From: Cyanobacteria bacterium RM1_2_2
GTDB lineage: Bacteria > Cyanobacteriota > Cyanobacteriia > Elainellales > Elainellaceae
Length of the DNA stretch: 52,931 nt
Assembly: GCA_012033495.1 (NCBI GenBank)
Contig: JAAUQT010000011.1
Coordinates: 1-52,931, forward strand
Direction: 5' to 3'
Shown here: positions 46,032 to 52,931 of the stretch, piece by piece
How positions within the stretch are numbered: position 1 is the first letter of the stretch
Layout: the number at the start of each line of letters is the position of its first letter
Position numbers and translations under genes: made by a program
Notes under the pieces: generated by a model
Seen by the model: only the letters and a program-made list of their open reading frames with translations
Database searches by the model: none
Told to the model about the DNA's origin: nothing

Positions 46032-49000
46032 GTGGCGCAAGGCGACGCTGGAATTGAGTTTGTCGAAAAGCTACATTGCCTGACGGGAGCCACAATCTTT
46101 GCCTCACGACAGCAGGTGGGCAACTTCACCCGCCGAGATCGCTGGGAACTAGAGGTTTGCGTCGGCACAGCCCAGTCTTTTGTTCAGGTTTTTGAACCGC
46201 AGACGCTAGAATCCTACAGTGGTGTGTTGGGCAGCAGCAGCGATGGCAACTATCGCTGGGTTGATTCAAAAGAGGGGGGCGGTGCAGGCAGCGCTGATTT
46301 TATCGATATCAGCTCGACGGGCAGCGTAGTTTCCAATAGCAGCAACGAAGACTGGATGCAGAAGGTAACGCTACCGTTTAGTTTTAACTTCTACGGCTCC
46401 AGTTTTACGGAAATTGGAATCGCCAGCAACGGTGCCCTATTGTTCAACGCTGCTGCCATCAATGCCGCTACCTTCACTTCCAACAATACAACGGCAATTC
46501 CTTCCAGCACGGCAGCCTATCAATTTGGCATTTTCCCTCTCTGGGATGACTGGAAAACTAATGCAACTGCGAAGGTCTACAGTCAGGTCTTGGGAACAGG
46601 CAATAATCGTCGCTTTATTGTGCAGTGGAACACTGTTCCACATTTCGTTGGTAATGGTGACGCGACGTTTCAAGTCATTCTTCATGAAGGCAGCAACAAC
46701 TTTGATTTCATCTACAGCGACACTTTAATTAGTGCGACGGGATTAGGCTCGGACTACAACTACGGCGGTGACGCTACAGTTGGCATCAACCGAGACGGAA
46801 CGGCAGGCATCGAATATTCTGTTGATCAGCCTAGCTTAGAAGGTGTGACTTCTATTCGCTTTTTTACAGAACCGCGTCTGACCCAGAATAGCCTGACCCT
46901 CGAAGAAGGTGAAACAATCACCCTGACACCCAACAACTTAAGCGCGTTTGACATCGACAATAGCAGTAATCCGGCGCGGTTGCGGTTTGACGTGAGCGCC
47001 GTTCAGTATGGCAAATTCCAACTCGACAGCAGCGATGCCACCAGCTTCACCTTAGCTGACATCAACGCGGGGAAAGTCAGATTCATTCACGACGGCAGCG
47101 ATAACGCCCCATCTTATAATGTCACTGTCACAGATGGCGTCAACAGCTCAGCGGCTCAGGCGGCAACGATCACCTACACCCCTGTCAGCGATCCAGCCGT
47201 TCTGACAGATCTGACTGCCGCAATCACGTTTCAGGAGAGCGCTGTTCGCAGTCCAGTGATCCTTGACAATGCAGTCACTCTCACTGATGTTGATTCACCC
47301 AACTTCAGCGGTGGTCAGCTCGTGGTTTCCTACAGCAGCGGCGGTGGGGCTGAAGATCAGCTCTGGCTAACGGGCAACAAAATTAGCCTGTCTGATCGCC
47401 AGATCCGCATCGACGGAAAACCGGTTGGCACAATTGACGCTTTCAAAGATGGCAGTAACGGCAAAGAGTTGGTGATCAACTTCAGCGGCAGCGATGCAAC
47501 TTTGGCCGCAGTAAAGGCAGTGATTGAAAGCCTCAGCTACCGCAACCTGTCAGGACAACCAGCCGCTAGCCGCACACTTGCCCTCACCCTCAAGGACGGC
47601 GACGGTGGCATCAGCAATCCGATGACCGTTACGGTGCAGATCACCCCGGAAAACGATCTGCCAGCGATTGAAATCCCCGTTGTTCCGACCCTACAGGAAG
47701 ATACGCCATTTGGCTTCAGCAGCCCGATCACGGTTGCCGATCCCGACTCCAATCTCGTGCGCGTCAGTCTGTCCGCTACCCAAGGCACCCTCAGCATGAG
47801 CCGCACCACGGGACTCAGCTTCACCAGTGGCACAGGCAGCAACGAAGCAGCTTTCAGCTTTGCTGGCAGTCTGACAGATTTAAATGCCGCGTTAGCAAGC
47901 CTGACATTTAAGCCAAACGCCAACTATCACGGTGCAGCCTCGATTCAAATCACGGCAGATGACCTGGAAGACAATGACAGCAGCACCGCCGACACCAAAA
48001 CGATCAACCTGACGATTGCTGCGGTCAATGATCCACCTGTGAACGAGGTTCCAGCAGCTCAAACGGTCGATGAAGATGCCGATTTAGTGTTCAGTGCTGC
48101 CAGCAGCAACGCGATCAACATCAGCGATCTGGATCTGGAGGAAGGCACAGGTCAGCTTAGGGTAACGCTTTCGGTAGCTCGCGGGCGGCTGAGTCTATCC
48201 CAGTTGACGGGACTGATTTTTGTGGAAGGCAGTGGTACAAACGATGCCATCATGACCTTTGTGGGTAGCGCCAGCGAAATCAATGCCGCCCTGAATGGAC
48301 TCAAGTATCGTGGTGACGCCAACTTCAACGGCAGCGACCAATTGACGATCATCACGAACGATCAGGGCAATTTTGGCGGCAACCCGCAACTCGATAGGGA
48401 TTCAGTCAGCATCACCGTGCGACCTGTGGACGACAGACCCGTCATTACTGGACAATCGGTCAGCAGCATTGACGAGAAAGTGGTCTACAGCTTTGTACCA
48501 ACGGTCGAAAACCTAGACGGCGATCCGCTGACGTTTAGCATTATCAACAAACCCTCCTGGGCCAGCTTCGACCCCCAAACCGGACAGTTCAGCGGCGTTC
48601 CAGATACAATCAATGCTGGTACCACCAGAGATATTACGATCAGCGTATTCGATGGCGTCAGCAGCGTCAGTCTACCAGCCTTTGATCTAACCATATTAAC
48701 CGCCACGATCAACGGTTTACCTGGGAGCGATACGCTGACCGGCAACGAGAAAAACAATATCATTCGCGGACAGCAGGGCAATGATACCGTAGCTGGGCAG
48801 ACCGGCAACGATACAGTTTATGGTGATGAAGGAGACGATCGGCTTGACGGCGGCGAAGGAGACGACATTCTCTACGGGGGCGATGGCAATGATGCGCTGA
48901 GCGGCGGCAACGGCAATGATATCCTCTACGGTGATGCTGGAACAAACAGTCTGCTGGGTGGATTTGGGGATGATTTACTGACGGGTGGCGATGGTAACGA

Positions 49001-49367
49001 CCTGCTAGACGGCGGCGACGGCAACGACCGGATTATGGGTCGGGGCGGCAACGATACCCTGATTGGCGGTACAGGCAACGACGTGATCAATGGCGGTACA
49101 GGCAAAAACCAGTTGCAGGGCAATGCTGGGGCAGATATTTTCATTCTGACGCCAAAGAGTTTTGCCCGAATTCGTGATTTTCAGGATAAGAGCGACCGTC
49201 TTGCCATTCCCGGACTGAGCAGCCGTCGCGCCTTTAGGCAGCTCGATCTGACGCAAAAGGGTAGACGCACGATTCTGGAATTTCAGGATCAGCCGATTGC
49301 TGAACTGACCGGCATTACGCTCAGGCAAATCACGGCTGCTGACTTTACTAGAGCGCCCGTCATATAA
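46032..49367 (+). CDS. Cadherin-like, RTX-containing surface protein (C-terminal part of DUF4347 gene)
   Basis: 1111 codons from a GTG; the open frame actually extends upstream to about 45901, and the true N-terminus is at 45706. The rest of DUF4347 ([14 protein letters not shown]) is followed by a nidogen-like domain (about 46260-46880: [36 protein letters not shown]). Next come cadherin-like domains (46890-48700), with repeated NDxPxxEVP...V.ED..L.F......I.DxD and LxxLxYxxxxNFxGxxxLxI patterns. Then about a dozen RTX nonapeptides (48718-49140: [20 protein letters not shown]). The tail is [20 protein letters not shown]...[15 protein letters not shown], a typical non-cleaved type I secretion end. 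Confidence 0.85.
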   Translation: MAQGDAGIEFVEKLHCLTGATIFASRQQVGNFTRRDRWELEVCVGTAQSFVQVFEPQTLESYSGVLGSSSDGNYRWVDSKEGGGAGSADFIDISSTGSVVSNSSNEDWMQKVTLPFSFNFYGSSFTEIGIASNGALLFNAAAINAATFTSNNTTAIPSSTAAYQFGIFPLWDDWKTNATAKVYSQVLGTGNNRRFIVQWNTVPHFVGNGDATFQVILHEGSNNFDFIYSDTLISATGLGSDYNYGGDATVGINRDGTAGIEYSVDQPSLEGVTSIRFFTEPRLTQNSLTLEEGETITLTPNNLSAFDIDNSSNPARLRFDVSAVQYGKFQLDSSDATSFTLADINAGKVRFIHDGSDNAPSYNVTVTDGVNSSAAQAATITYTPVSDPAVLTDLTAAITFQESAVRSPVILDNAVTLTDVDSPNFSGGQLVVSYSSGGGAEDQLWLTGNKISLSDRQIRIDGKPVGTIDAFKDGSNGKELVINFSGSDATLAAVKAVIESLSYRNLSGQPAASRTLALTLKDGDGGISNPMTVTVQITPENDLPAIEIPVVPTLQEDTPFGFSSPITVADPDSNLVRVSLSATQGTLSMSRTTGLSFTSGTGSNEAAFSFAGSLTDLNAALASLTFKPNANYHGAASIQITADDLEDNDSSTADTKTINLTIAAVNDPPVNEVPAAQTVDEDADLVFSAASSNAINISDLDLEEGTGQLRVTLSVARGRLSLSQLTGLIFVEGSGTNDAIMTFVGSASEINAALNGLKYRGDANFNGSDQLTIITNDQGNFGGNPQLDRDSVSITVRPVDDRPVITGQSVSSIDEKVVYSFVPTVENLDGDPLTFSIINKPSWASFDPQTGQFSGVPDTINAGTTRDITISVFDGVSSVSLPAFDLTILTATINGLPGSDTLTGNEKNNIIRGQQGNDTVAGQTGNDTVYGDEGDDRLDGGEGDDILYGGDGNDALSGGNGNDILYGDAGTNSLLGGFGDDLLTGGDGNDLLDGGDGNDRIMGRGGNDTLIGGTGNDVINGGTGKNQLQGNAGADIFILTPKSFARIRDFQDKSDRLAIPGLSSRRAFRQLDLTQKGRRTILEFQDQPIAELTGITLRQITAADFTRAPVI

Positions 49368-49510
49368 AATGTGAGCGCGTCTCTGGTTGCCCACAAATCA
49401 CGCAAATCATTGTCATGAGTTCTCCTTTGGGTAGTTCTTATTTGCAACCAGATCGGCTTAGGAATGGGAATTCAATCCGTTCGATCGTGGATAGGGGCAG
49501 GTTTTGACGG

Positions 49511-49742
49511 TCAAATCGATTGCCAGATGCCCATTGATCTGCTAAAGCCGCCCGTCCAGTTGATGGATTGATTCAATCCACGATCTTTAGAAACGTAAAT
49601 GGTTTTGCGGTCTAAACGTTTAATCCGAGTACCCAACGTTAAATGCTTGCGCTCAATCTCCTGAGTCTGACGTTTACCAACCGTGTGCAAAGCCGGGTCG
49701 ATATGCTGTACGTAATTGGATAGAAGATATTGAAAGGGATCT
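49511..49742 (-). pseudogene. IS1-family transposase relic (C-terminal part)
   Basis: On the minus strand an open frame bounded by stops reads QYLLSNYVQHIDPALHTVGK, then RQTQEIERKHLTLGTRIKRL and DRKTIYVSKD, the characteristic C-terminal block of IS1 InsB-type transposases (HTVGK...QxIERKHLxLRTRIKRLxRKT). A TGA precedes it and the N-terminal half is absent. The last residues after KDRGLNQSINW no longer match the family. Inactive relic; no terminal inverted repeats could be assigned. Confidence 0.82.
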
Positions 49743-49881
49743 CAGCCGGCTTGCGCCCCCAGTCGGACTTTTCAGACATTCTCTAACCCACTAACCCAGG
49801 TGCCTACAGTGATGGAGTAGATGGATGGAGTCGGTGTGCCGGTGAGCCAGCCCTGCCAAACCCAGCCCTGCCAAACAAGCA

Positions 49882-50328
49882 TCAAGCAGGTCGAAACAGC
49901 GAGCTTTGGGTAAAAAGCCAGCCCGCAGCCAGCCCTGCCAACGAAACCAGTGTGAGCACAAACAAAGACTGGACGCGGTTATAGCCCGCATTTTGTAGCT
50001 CTAGCCGAGCTAAAATTTCGGCAGAAACAAGAACCAGAAAATAGCCAAACGCTTTGAACCAAACTAAAGCAGCCGTTACGCTAAGCGAGCAAACCACAAT
50101 GAGCGTGAAGTAGCCAACATCTGAACGCAACCACCTGCTCACAAAGCGCTTGAAGCCATTGAACCAGGCTGTTAAAAACAGGGCTTGAAACAGCGTGAAG
50201 GAAAGCACTAACGCCCACACCAGCCATGTGGCTGTCGCATGAGTCAACACCCAGCTAAAGGTGCTGTAGGCAGCAAACAAAAGTGCCAACGACAGCAAGG
50301 GAAATGTTCTCACCACATTCTTAGTCAT
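49882..50328 (-). CDS. Small integral membrane protein of unknown function
   Basis: 148-aa protein with about four transmembrane helices: residues about 8-28 (PLLSLALLFAAYSTFSWVL), 33-55 (TWLVWALVLSFTLFQALFLT), 70-100 (a long segment, YFTLIVVCSLSVTAALVWFK, continuing hydrophobic) and 122-141 (LFVLTLVSLAGLAAGWLF). The ATG at 50328 is preceded by a weak GAGAG. It starts 53 nt after the stop of the LpxB-related gene on the same strand, so co-transcription is likely. The C-terminal coding sequence and the DNA just beyond it share short direct repeats of CAGCCCTGCCAA (49845-49940), which may have altered the end of the gene. No catalytic motif is seen. Confidence 0.8.
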   Translation of the reverse strand: MTKNVVRTFPLLSLALLFAAYSTFSWVLTHATATWLVWALVLSFTLFQALFLTAWFNGFKRFVSRWLRSDVGYFTLIVVCSLSVTAALVWFKAFGYFLVLVSAEILARLELQNAGYNRVQSLFVLTLVSLAGLAAGWLFTQSSLFRPA

Positions 50329-50381
50329 GGCATTCTCTCACTGATCCAACTTGCTATTACCAACTGCCTTTTGACTTTAGC

Positions 50382-51680
50382 CTAGCGAATTGCGTCCATT
50401 TCTTCCAGTAGGGTTTGGGCGAGTTGGGCGAGTTTTTGGGCAGCGTTGGGTTCTCCGCGCACTTGCTGAAGCTTTTGCCGAATTTGCAATAACTGTTCTG
50501 GATTCGCTAACCAATCGAGCACCAGTTTTGCCACCTGTTGCGGCTGGAGTTCACCCAGCAGTTCTGGCACGATCTCTGCTGCTGCCCAAATATTGGGCCA
50601 CGCCATCAGCCGTTTGTGGCGGGAAAACTGACGCAGGAACCAACGGTTAATTAGGTAAGCAAACAGCGTTCCGACCCCCGGTAAGTTAGCCAACAGTCCG
50701 GGGAGTCCGTCCCAAGCTCGCATTGCATCCAACTGCTGGGTTGGCATCAGCACGATCATTGGAACTGCAAGCGCACCCAATTCGGCGGTGTTGGCGCCAA
50801 TTGTGGTGAGACAAAAATCGCACTGCATCAGCAGATCGTAAGCAGGAAATCGTGTCCAGAGGTGAATTTGCTGCCCAGAGGCGGTTTTGAGATAGGGCAA
50901 GTCGCCTTCTAGCACTAATTCAGCGGCAACTTGCCCAAACTTCTCCAGCACTGGGTTTTGCTGCGGATCGGCGAATTTGGCCAGCGTTGGTAAATCGAGC
51001 GTCGGTGCAACTGGAATTACGAAGCGCGTCTGGGGACGAACTTGCCCTACTTGCTCGGCAACGGCTAGCGCCAGCGGCATACCCTGAGCTAGTTTCGCAG
51101 CTTTAGACCCTGGAAGCAGCCCAATGAGCGGGTGGGTCGCTTGAGGCAGAGAAGACCGCAAAAGCGCTGCTGGAATGGCAGAAAGGCTGCTATCTCCCGG
51201 CTCTCCGGCTCTTACGTCTGCCATTAAATCGCCTACGACTGTGAGTTTGTCGGCATAGCGAGCCGGAGCTTGCTGGATCAACTCTGGCTTCATCACCCCA
51301 AATCGATCGACCCACGGATGCCAGCGCGTTTCCCATTCCGCATAAACCAGAGTTTTATAGCCTAGCCGTTTGCCGCTGATCACCGCAAAAAGCTGATCAC
51401 CGCCTAAAAAAATCACCAATCCTGGCTTGTCCCAATCCCAGTTTTCGGCAGTTTTGCCCCAAATCAGGAAGGGGAAAAAATGCTCGGCAGCTTGAATCCG
51501 ATCGAGTTCAGGATAGCTACGGGCAATGGTCACTTCTTGACCGCTGGCATTTGGGCAAGGAGAGAGGATTAGCGAAAGCCGAACCGCAGATCCCATGCGC
51601 TGCCGTAGGGCCTTCACCACCGGACGCACCCAAGTCGTTAGTTCGCCTGGCCCATTCGAGAGAATCAGAATATCTATCAT
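50382..51680 (-). CDS. Lipid-A-disaccharide-synthase-related glycosyltransferase
   Basis: 432-aa protein of the cyanobacterial LpxB-related family, not canonical LpxB. The N-terminal Rossmann half starts MIDILILSNGPGELTTWVRP (nucleotide-sugar transferase type) and contains LVIFLGGDQLFAVISGKRLG and YAEWETRWHPWVDRFGV. The C-terminal half has LIGLLPGSKAAKL, the GT-B Gly-Ser phosphate-binding turn, FCLTTIGANTAELGALAVPM, and VLMPTQQLDAMRAW. The true substrate is unknown. Related proteins are widespread in cyanobacteria, whose lipid A differs from that of enterics. The ATG at 51680 has no strong ribosome-binding site. The small membrane protein follows in the same direction. It faces the PstS-like gene across a 0.3-kb divergent promoter region. 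Confidence 0.88.
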   Translation of the reverse strand: MIDILILSNGPGELTTWVRPVVKALRQRMGSAVRLSLILSPCPNASGQEVTIARSYPELDRIQAAEHFFPFLIWGKTAENWDWDKPGLVIFLGGDQLFAVISGKRLGYKTLVYAEWETRWHPWVDRFGVMKPELIQQAPARYADKLTVVGDLMADVRAGEPGDSSLSAIPAALLRSSLPQATHPLIGLLPGSKAAKLAQGMPLALAVAEQVGQVRPQTRFVIPVAPTLDLPTLAKFADPQQNPVLEKFGQVAAELVLEGDLPYLKTASGQQIHLWTRFPAYDLLMQCDFCLTTIGANTAELGALAVPMIVLMPTQQLDAMRAWDGLPGLLANLPGVGTLFAYLINRWFLRQFSRHKRLMAWPNIWAAAEIVPELLGELQPQQVAKLVLDWLANPEQLLQIRQKLQQVRGEPNAAQKLAQLAQTLLEEMDAIR

Positions 51681-51996
51681 TGAGTTGGTGGTTCATCCAC
51701 GCTCAGGCTCATTTGTCTAAGCTCTAGACAAGCTCATACAATTGGTATAACGCCAGGATCTTATCACCAAGTATTTGGTCTTGGTCATCACGGCTTAAGA
51801 CACGACTGCTTACGAGACGCAGCCGAAAGTTGACTCTCAATGCGTCACTAATGAGCCATCAATAAATTTGTACTGCTTAAATTTCCTTAAATTAAATTAT
51901 TCCTATGAACTGAAAATAATCTAGCTGGCTCGCTGTATCATGAGCGTGCCTCTGGCTAAACCTTTTCCAACCTTGCATCAATTAGGTGTCTTGGAT
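51681..51996. other. Divergent promoter region between the LpxB-related and PstS-like genes
   Basis: Both genes read outward, so this 316-nt AT-rich region should hold two promoters. It includes the CTTAAATT direct repeat at 51876-51893. If translation of the PstS-like gene starts at 51940 instead of 51997, its first 57 nt are coding. Confidence 0.5.
51876..51893 (+). promoter_or_regulatory. Candidate Pho-box-like direct repeat
   Basis: Two identical octamers CTTAAATT (51876-51883 and 51886-51893) are spaced at 10 nt, with a weaker AT-rich third position after them, about 100 nt before the PstS-like start. Cyanobacterial SphR/PhoB boxes are tandem PyTTAAPyPyT/A-type octamers. Here position 6 is A instead of a pyrimidine and the period is 10, not 11, so the match is imperfect. 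Confidence 0.3.
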
Positions 51997-52869
51997 ATGT
52001 TGCGACGTTCCCCTTCTTCCATCGCTACTCTAGCAGTCTTGTTAACGCTGGCAACGGCTTCTGAGTTGGCAGTTAGCCCCAATCACCAGGCTGTGGCGCA
52101 ATCTCCTGCACCTCTGGCAGTTCCCGACGGAACCAAACTGCGGGTTGACAGCTCGCCCAGCATGGCTGCTGTGAATCAAACGTTGAAGCAGAAATTTGAA
52201 TCTCAATATCCTGGCTCTACGGTGGAGTTCACAGAGAGAGGCACGGAAGCGGCTCTGAAAGCCGTGCAAGAAGGGAGAGTCGATTTGGCGGCGATTGGGC
52301 GCTCTCTAACGCCAGCCGAACAAGCCGCAGGATTAGTGCAAACCCCCGTGAGCCGTCGCAAAATTGCCATTGTGATGGGAGCCAATAACCCATTTCCAGG
52401 CGATATGACGGGGGAACAGTTTGCCCAAATTTTTCGCGGAGAAATTGTCAATTGGTCTGAAGTCGGTGGCGCCAATCAGCGCATTCGGGTAATTGATCGT
52501 CCAGGAACCGACACTCGGCAAGCGCTTCAGCCCTATCCTGTCTTTCAAGGCGCTCCTTTCCAGGCGGGGGCAACGGCGGCTCCGGTCAACGAGGAAAGTG
52601 TCGATGCCATGATTCGACAATTGGGTGATGACGGCATCAGCTACGCCATTGTTGATCAGGTGGTGAACCGACCAGGCGTAAAACTGATTTCTCTGTATGG
52701 AACTCCGCCCACTGATCCGAGCTATCCCTTCTCCCAACCGTTGACCTATGTTTATCGGGGCGCAAACCCTAGCCCCGCGGTGCAAGCTTTCCTGGGCACT
52801 GCAACCACGCCTGCAAACCAGCCCGCTTTAGCACCTGTCAGCAATGCCGAAAATGCTGTCGTCCCCTAG
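51997..52869 (+). CDS. PstS-like (phosphate-binding type) periplasmic substrate-binding protein
   Basis: 290 aa from the preferred ATG at 51997 (AGGTG 8 nt upstream); an in-frame ATG at 51940 would add 19 residues before the signal peptide. The signal peptide is MLRRSPSSIATLAVLLTLAT followed by a cleavage region near AVAQS. The mature domain is a PBP-like fold: LRVDSSPSMAAVNQTLKQKF, FTERGTEAALKAVQEGRVDL, AAIGRSLTP, IAIVMGANNPFPGDMTGEQF, IFRGEIVNWSEVGG, VIDRPGTDTRQAL, and DDGISYAIVDQV. These match PstS-type phosphate-binding proteins; GRSLTP replaces the usual SRPLT. The TAG at 52867 falls in a CCCC run and another frame continues with Pro/Ala/Ser-rich coding to the window end, so the stop may be artefactual. 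Confidence 0.85.
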   Translation: MLRRSPSSIATLAVLLTLATASELAVSPNHQAVAQSPAPLAVPDGTKLRVDSSPSMAAVNQTLKQKFESQYPGSTVEFTERGTEAALKAVQEGRVDLAAIGRSLTPAEQAAGLVQTPVSRRKIAIVMGANNPFPGDMTGEQFAQIFRGEIVNWSEVGGANQRIRVIDRPGTDTRQALQPYPVFQGAPFQAGATAAPVNEESVDAMIRQLGDDGISYAIVDQVVNRPGVKLISLYGTPPTDPSYPFSQPLTYVYRGANPSPAVQAFLGTATTPANQPALAPVSNAENAVVP

Positions 52870-52931
52870 CTCAGCCCAGCCCGCTAGCCCCGCCCAAACT
52901 GCGCCCAATTCAGCTCTCCTAACAGCGCGGC
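52870..52931 (+). other. Possible continuation of the PstS-like gene
   Basis: In the frame shifted by one base at CCCC (52863-52866), the sequence reads SSAQPASPAQTAPNSALLTA without a stop to the window edge. This composition fits a Pro/Ala/Ser linker between the binding domain and a further C-terminal domain. It cannot be proved from 62 nt. Confidence 0.4.

Larger units (their letters stand above)
45706..49367 (+). other. Reconstructed gene: DUF4347-cadherin-like-RTX protein of about 1220 aa
   Basis: The ORF at 45706-45927 and the long frame that ends at 49367 are one gene with a -1 break at about 45898-45903. The first frame reads VETIQILH, then the DUF4347 His-Gly motif is lost; the other frame supplies [19 protein letters not shown]. 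Adding one base (CAC-ATGGC to CACCATGGC) gives 1221 codons including the stop. Domain order: DUF4347, a nidogen-like beta domain, cadherin-like repeats, RTX. It follows the giant gene's terminator by 184 nt, so it probably has its own promoter. It is likely an extracellular, calcium-dependent surface protein. Confidence 0.85.

Overview
The window is cyanobacterial chromosomal DNA. The evidence is psaE (photosystem I subunit IV), a tRNA-Leu(UAA) gene split by the cyanobacterial/plastid type of group I intron, a cyanobacterial lipid-A-disaccharide-synthase-related protein, HIP1 octamers (GCGATCGC, for example at 7867 and 25820), and short palindromic repeats of the CCCCCTAAA type. The genus cannot be fixed from the sequence; a filamentous, Leptolyngbya-like genome is only a guess.

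Layout. 1-5.4 kb is a housekeeping neighbourhood: palindromic repeats, intron-containing trnL(UAA) (minus), a small outer-membrane beta-barrel-like protein (minus), a proline-rich lipoprotein, psaE, mutM, a dead IS630-type transposase with a palindromic element inserted in it, and trnG(CCC). 5.7-6.0 kb holds a small conserved protein of unknown function (minus). 6.4-49.4 kb is a surface/secreted-protein island, all on the plus strand: a 574-aa RTX protein; a giant reading frame running from 8547 to 45465; a terminator; and a second DUF4347 protein with cadherin-like and RTX domains. 49.5-51.7 kb (minus) has an IS1-type transposase relic, a small membrane protein and the LpxB-related protein. 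52-52.9 kb has a PstS-like phosphate-binding-type protein that may run past the window.

The main object is the giant gene. As printed it is split into three abutting ORFs (1343 aa from the preferred start, 7463 aa, 3494 aa), but the protein repeats run straight through both breaks. Each break is a shift to the -1 frame, as a single missing base would cause. Restoring one base at each break gives exactly 12,307 codons, i.e. one protein of about 12,306 residues. Its order is: an LEPxxLL-like N-terminus; DUF4347; about 26 copies of a roughly 100-residue beta-repeat with an 'AFVG-x-G...DDVG' signature, containing a nested segmental duplication; a beta-rich region with helical punctuations and an EF-hand-like loop; RTX motifs; filamentous-haemagglutinin-like beta-helix; an unusual Tyr/Trp-rich segment with a beta-gamma-crystallin domain; more beta-helix; and 18 tandem copies of a 58-residue RTX-like repeat in a three-type rotation. 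The neighbouring DUF4347 gene carries the same kind of -1 break.

The RTX and DUF4347 proteins look like substrates of a type I secretion system. They lack signal peptides and are Gly/Asp-rich with calcium-binding repeats. No HlyB/HlyD/TolC genes are in the window. The likely job of the island is a calcium-stabilised cell-surface or extracellular adhesin/matrix; this is inference from domain types.
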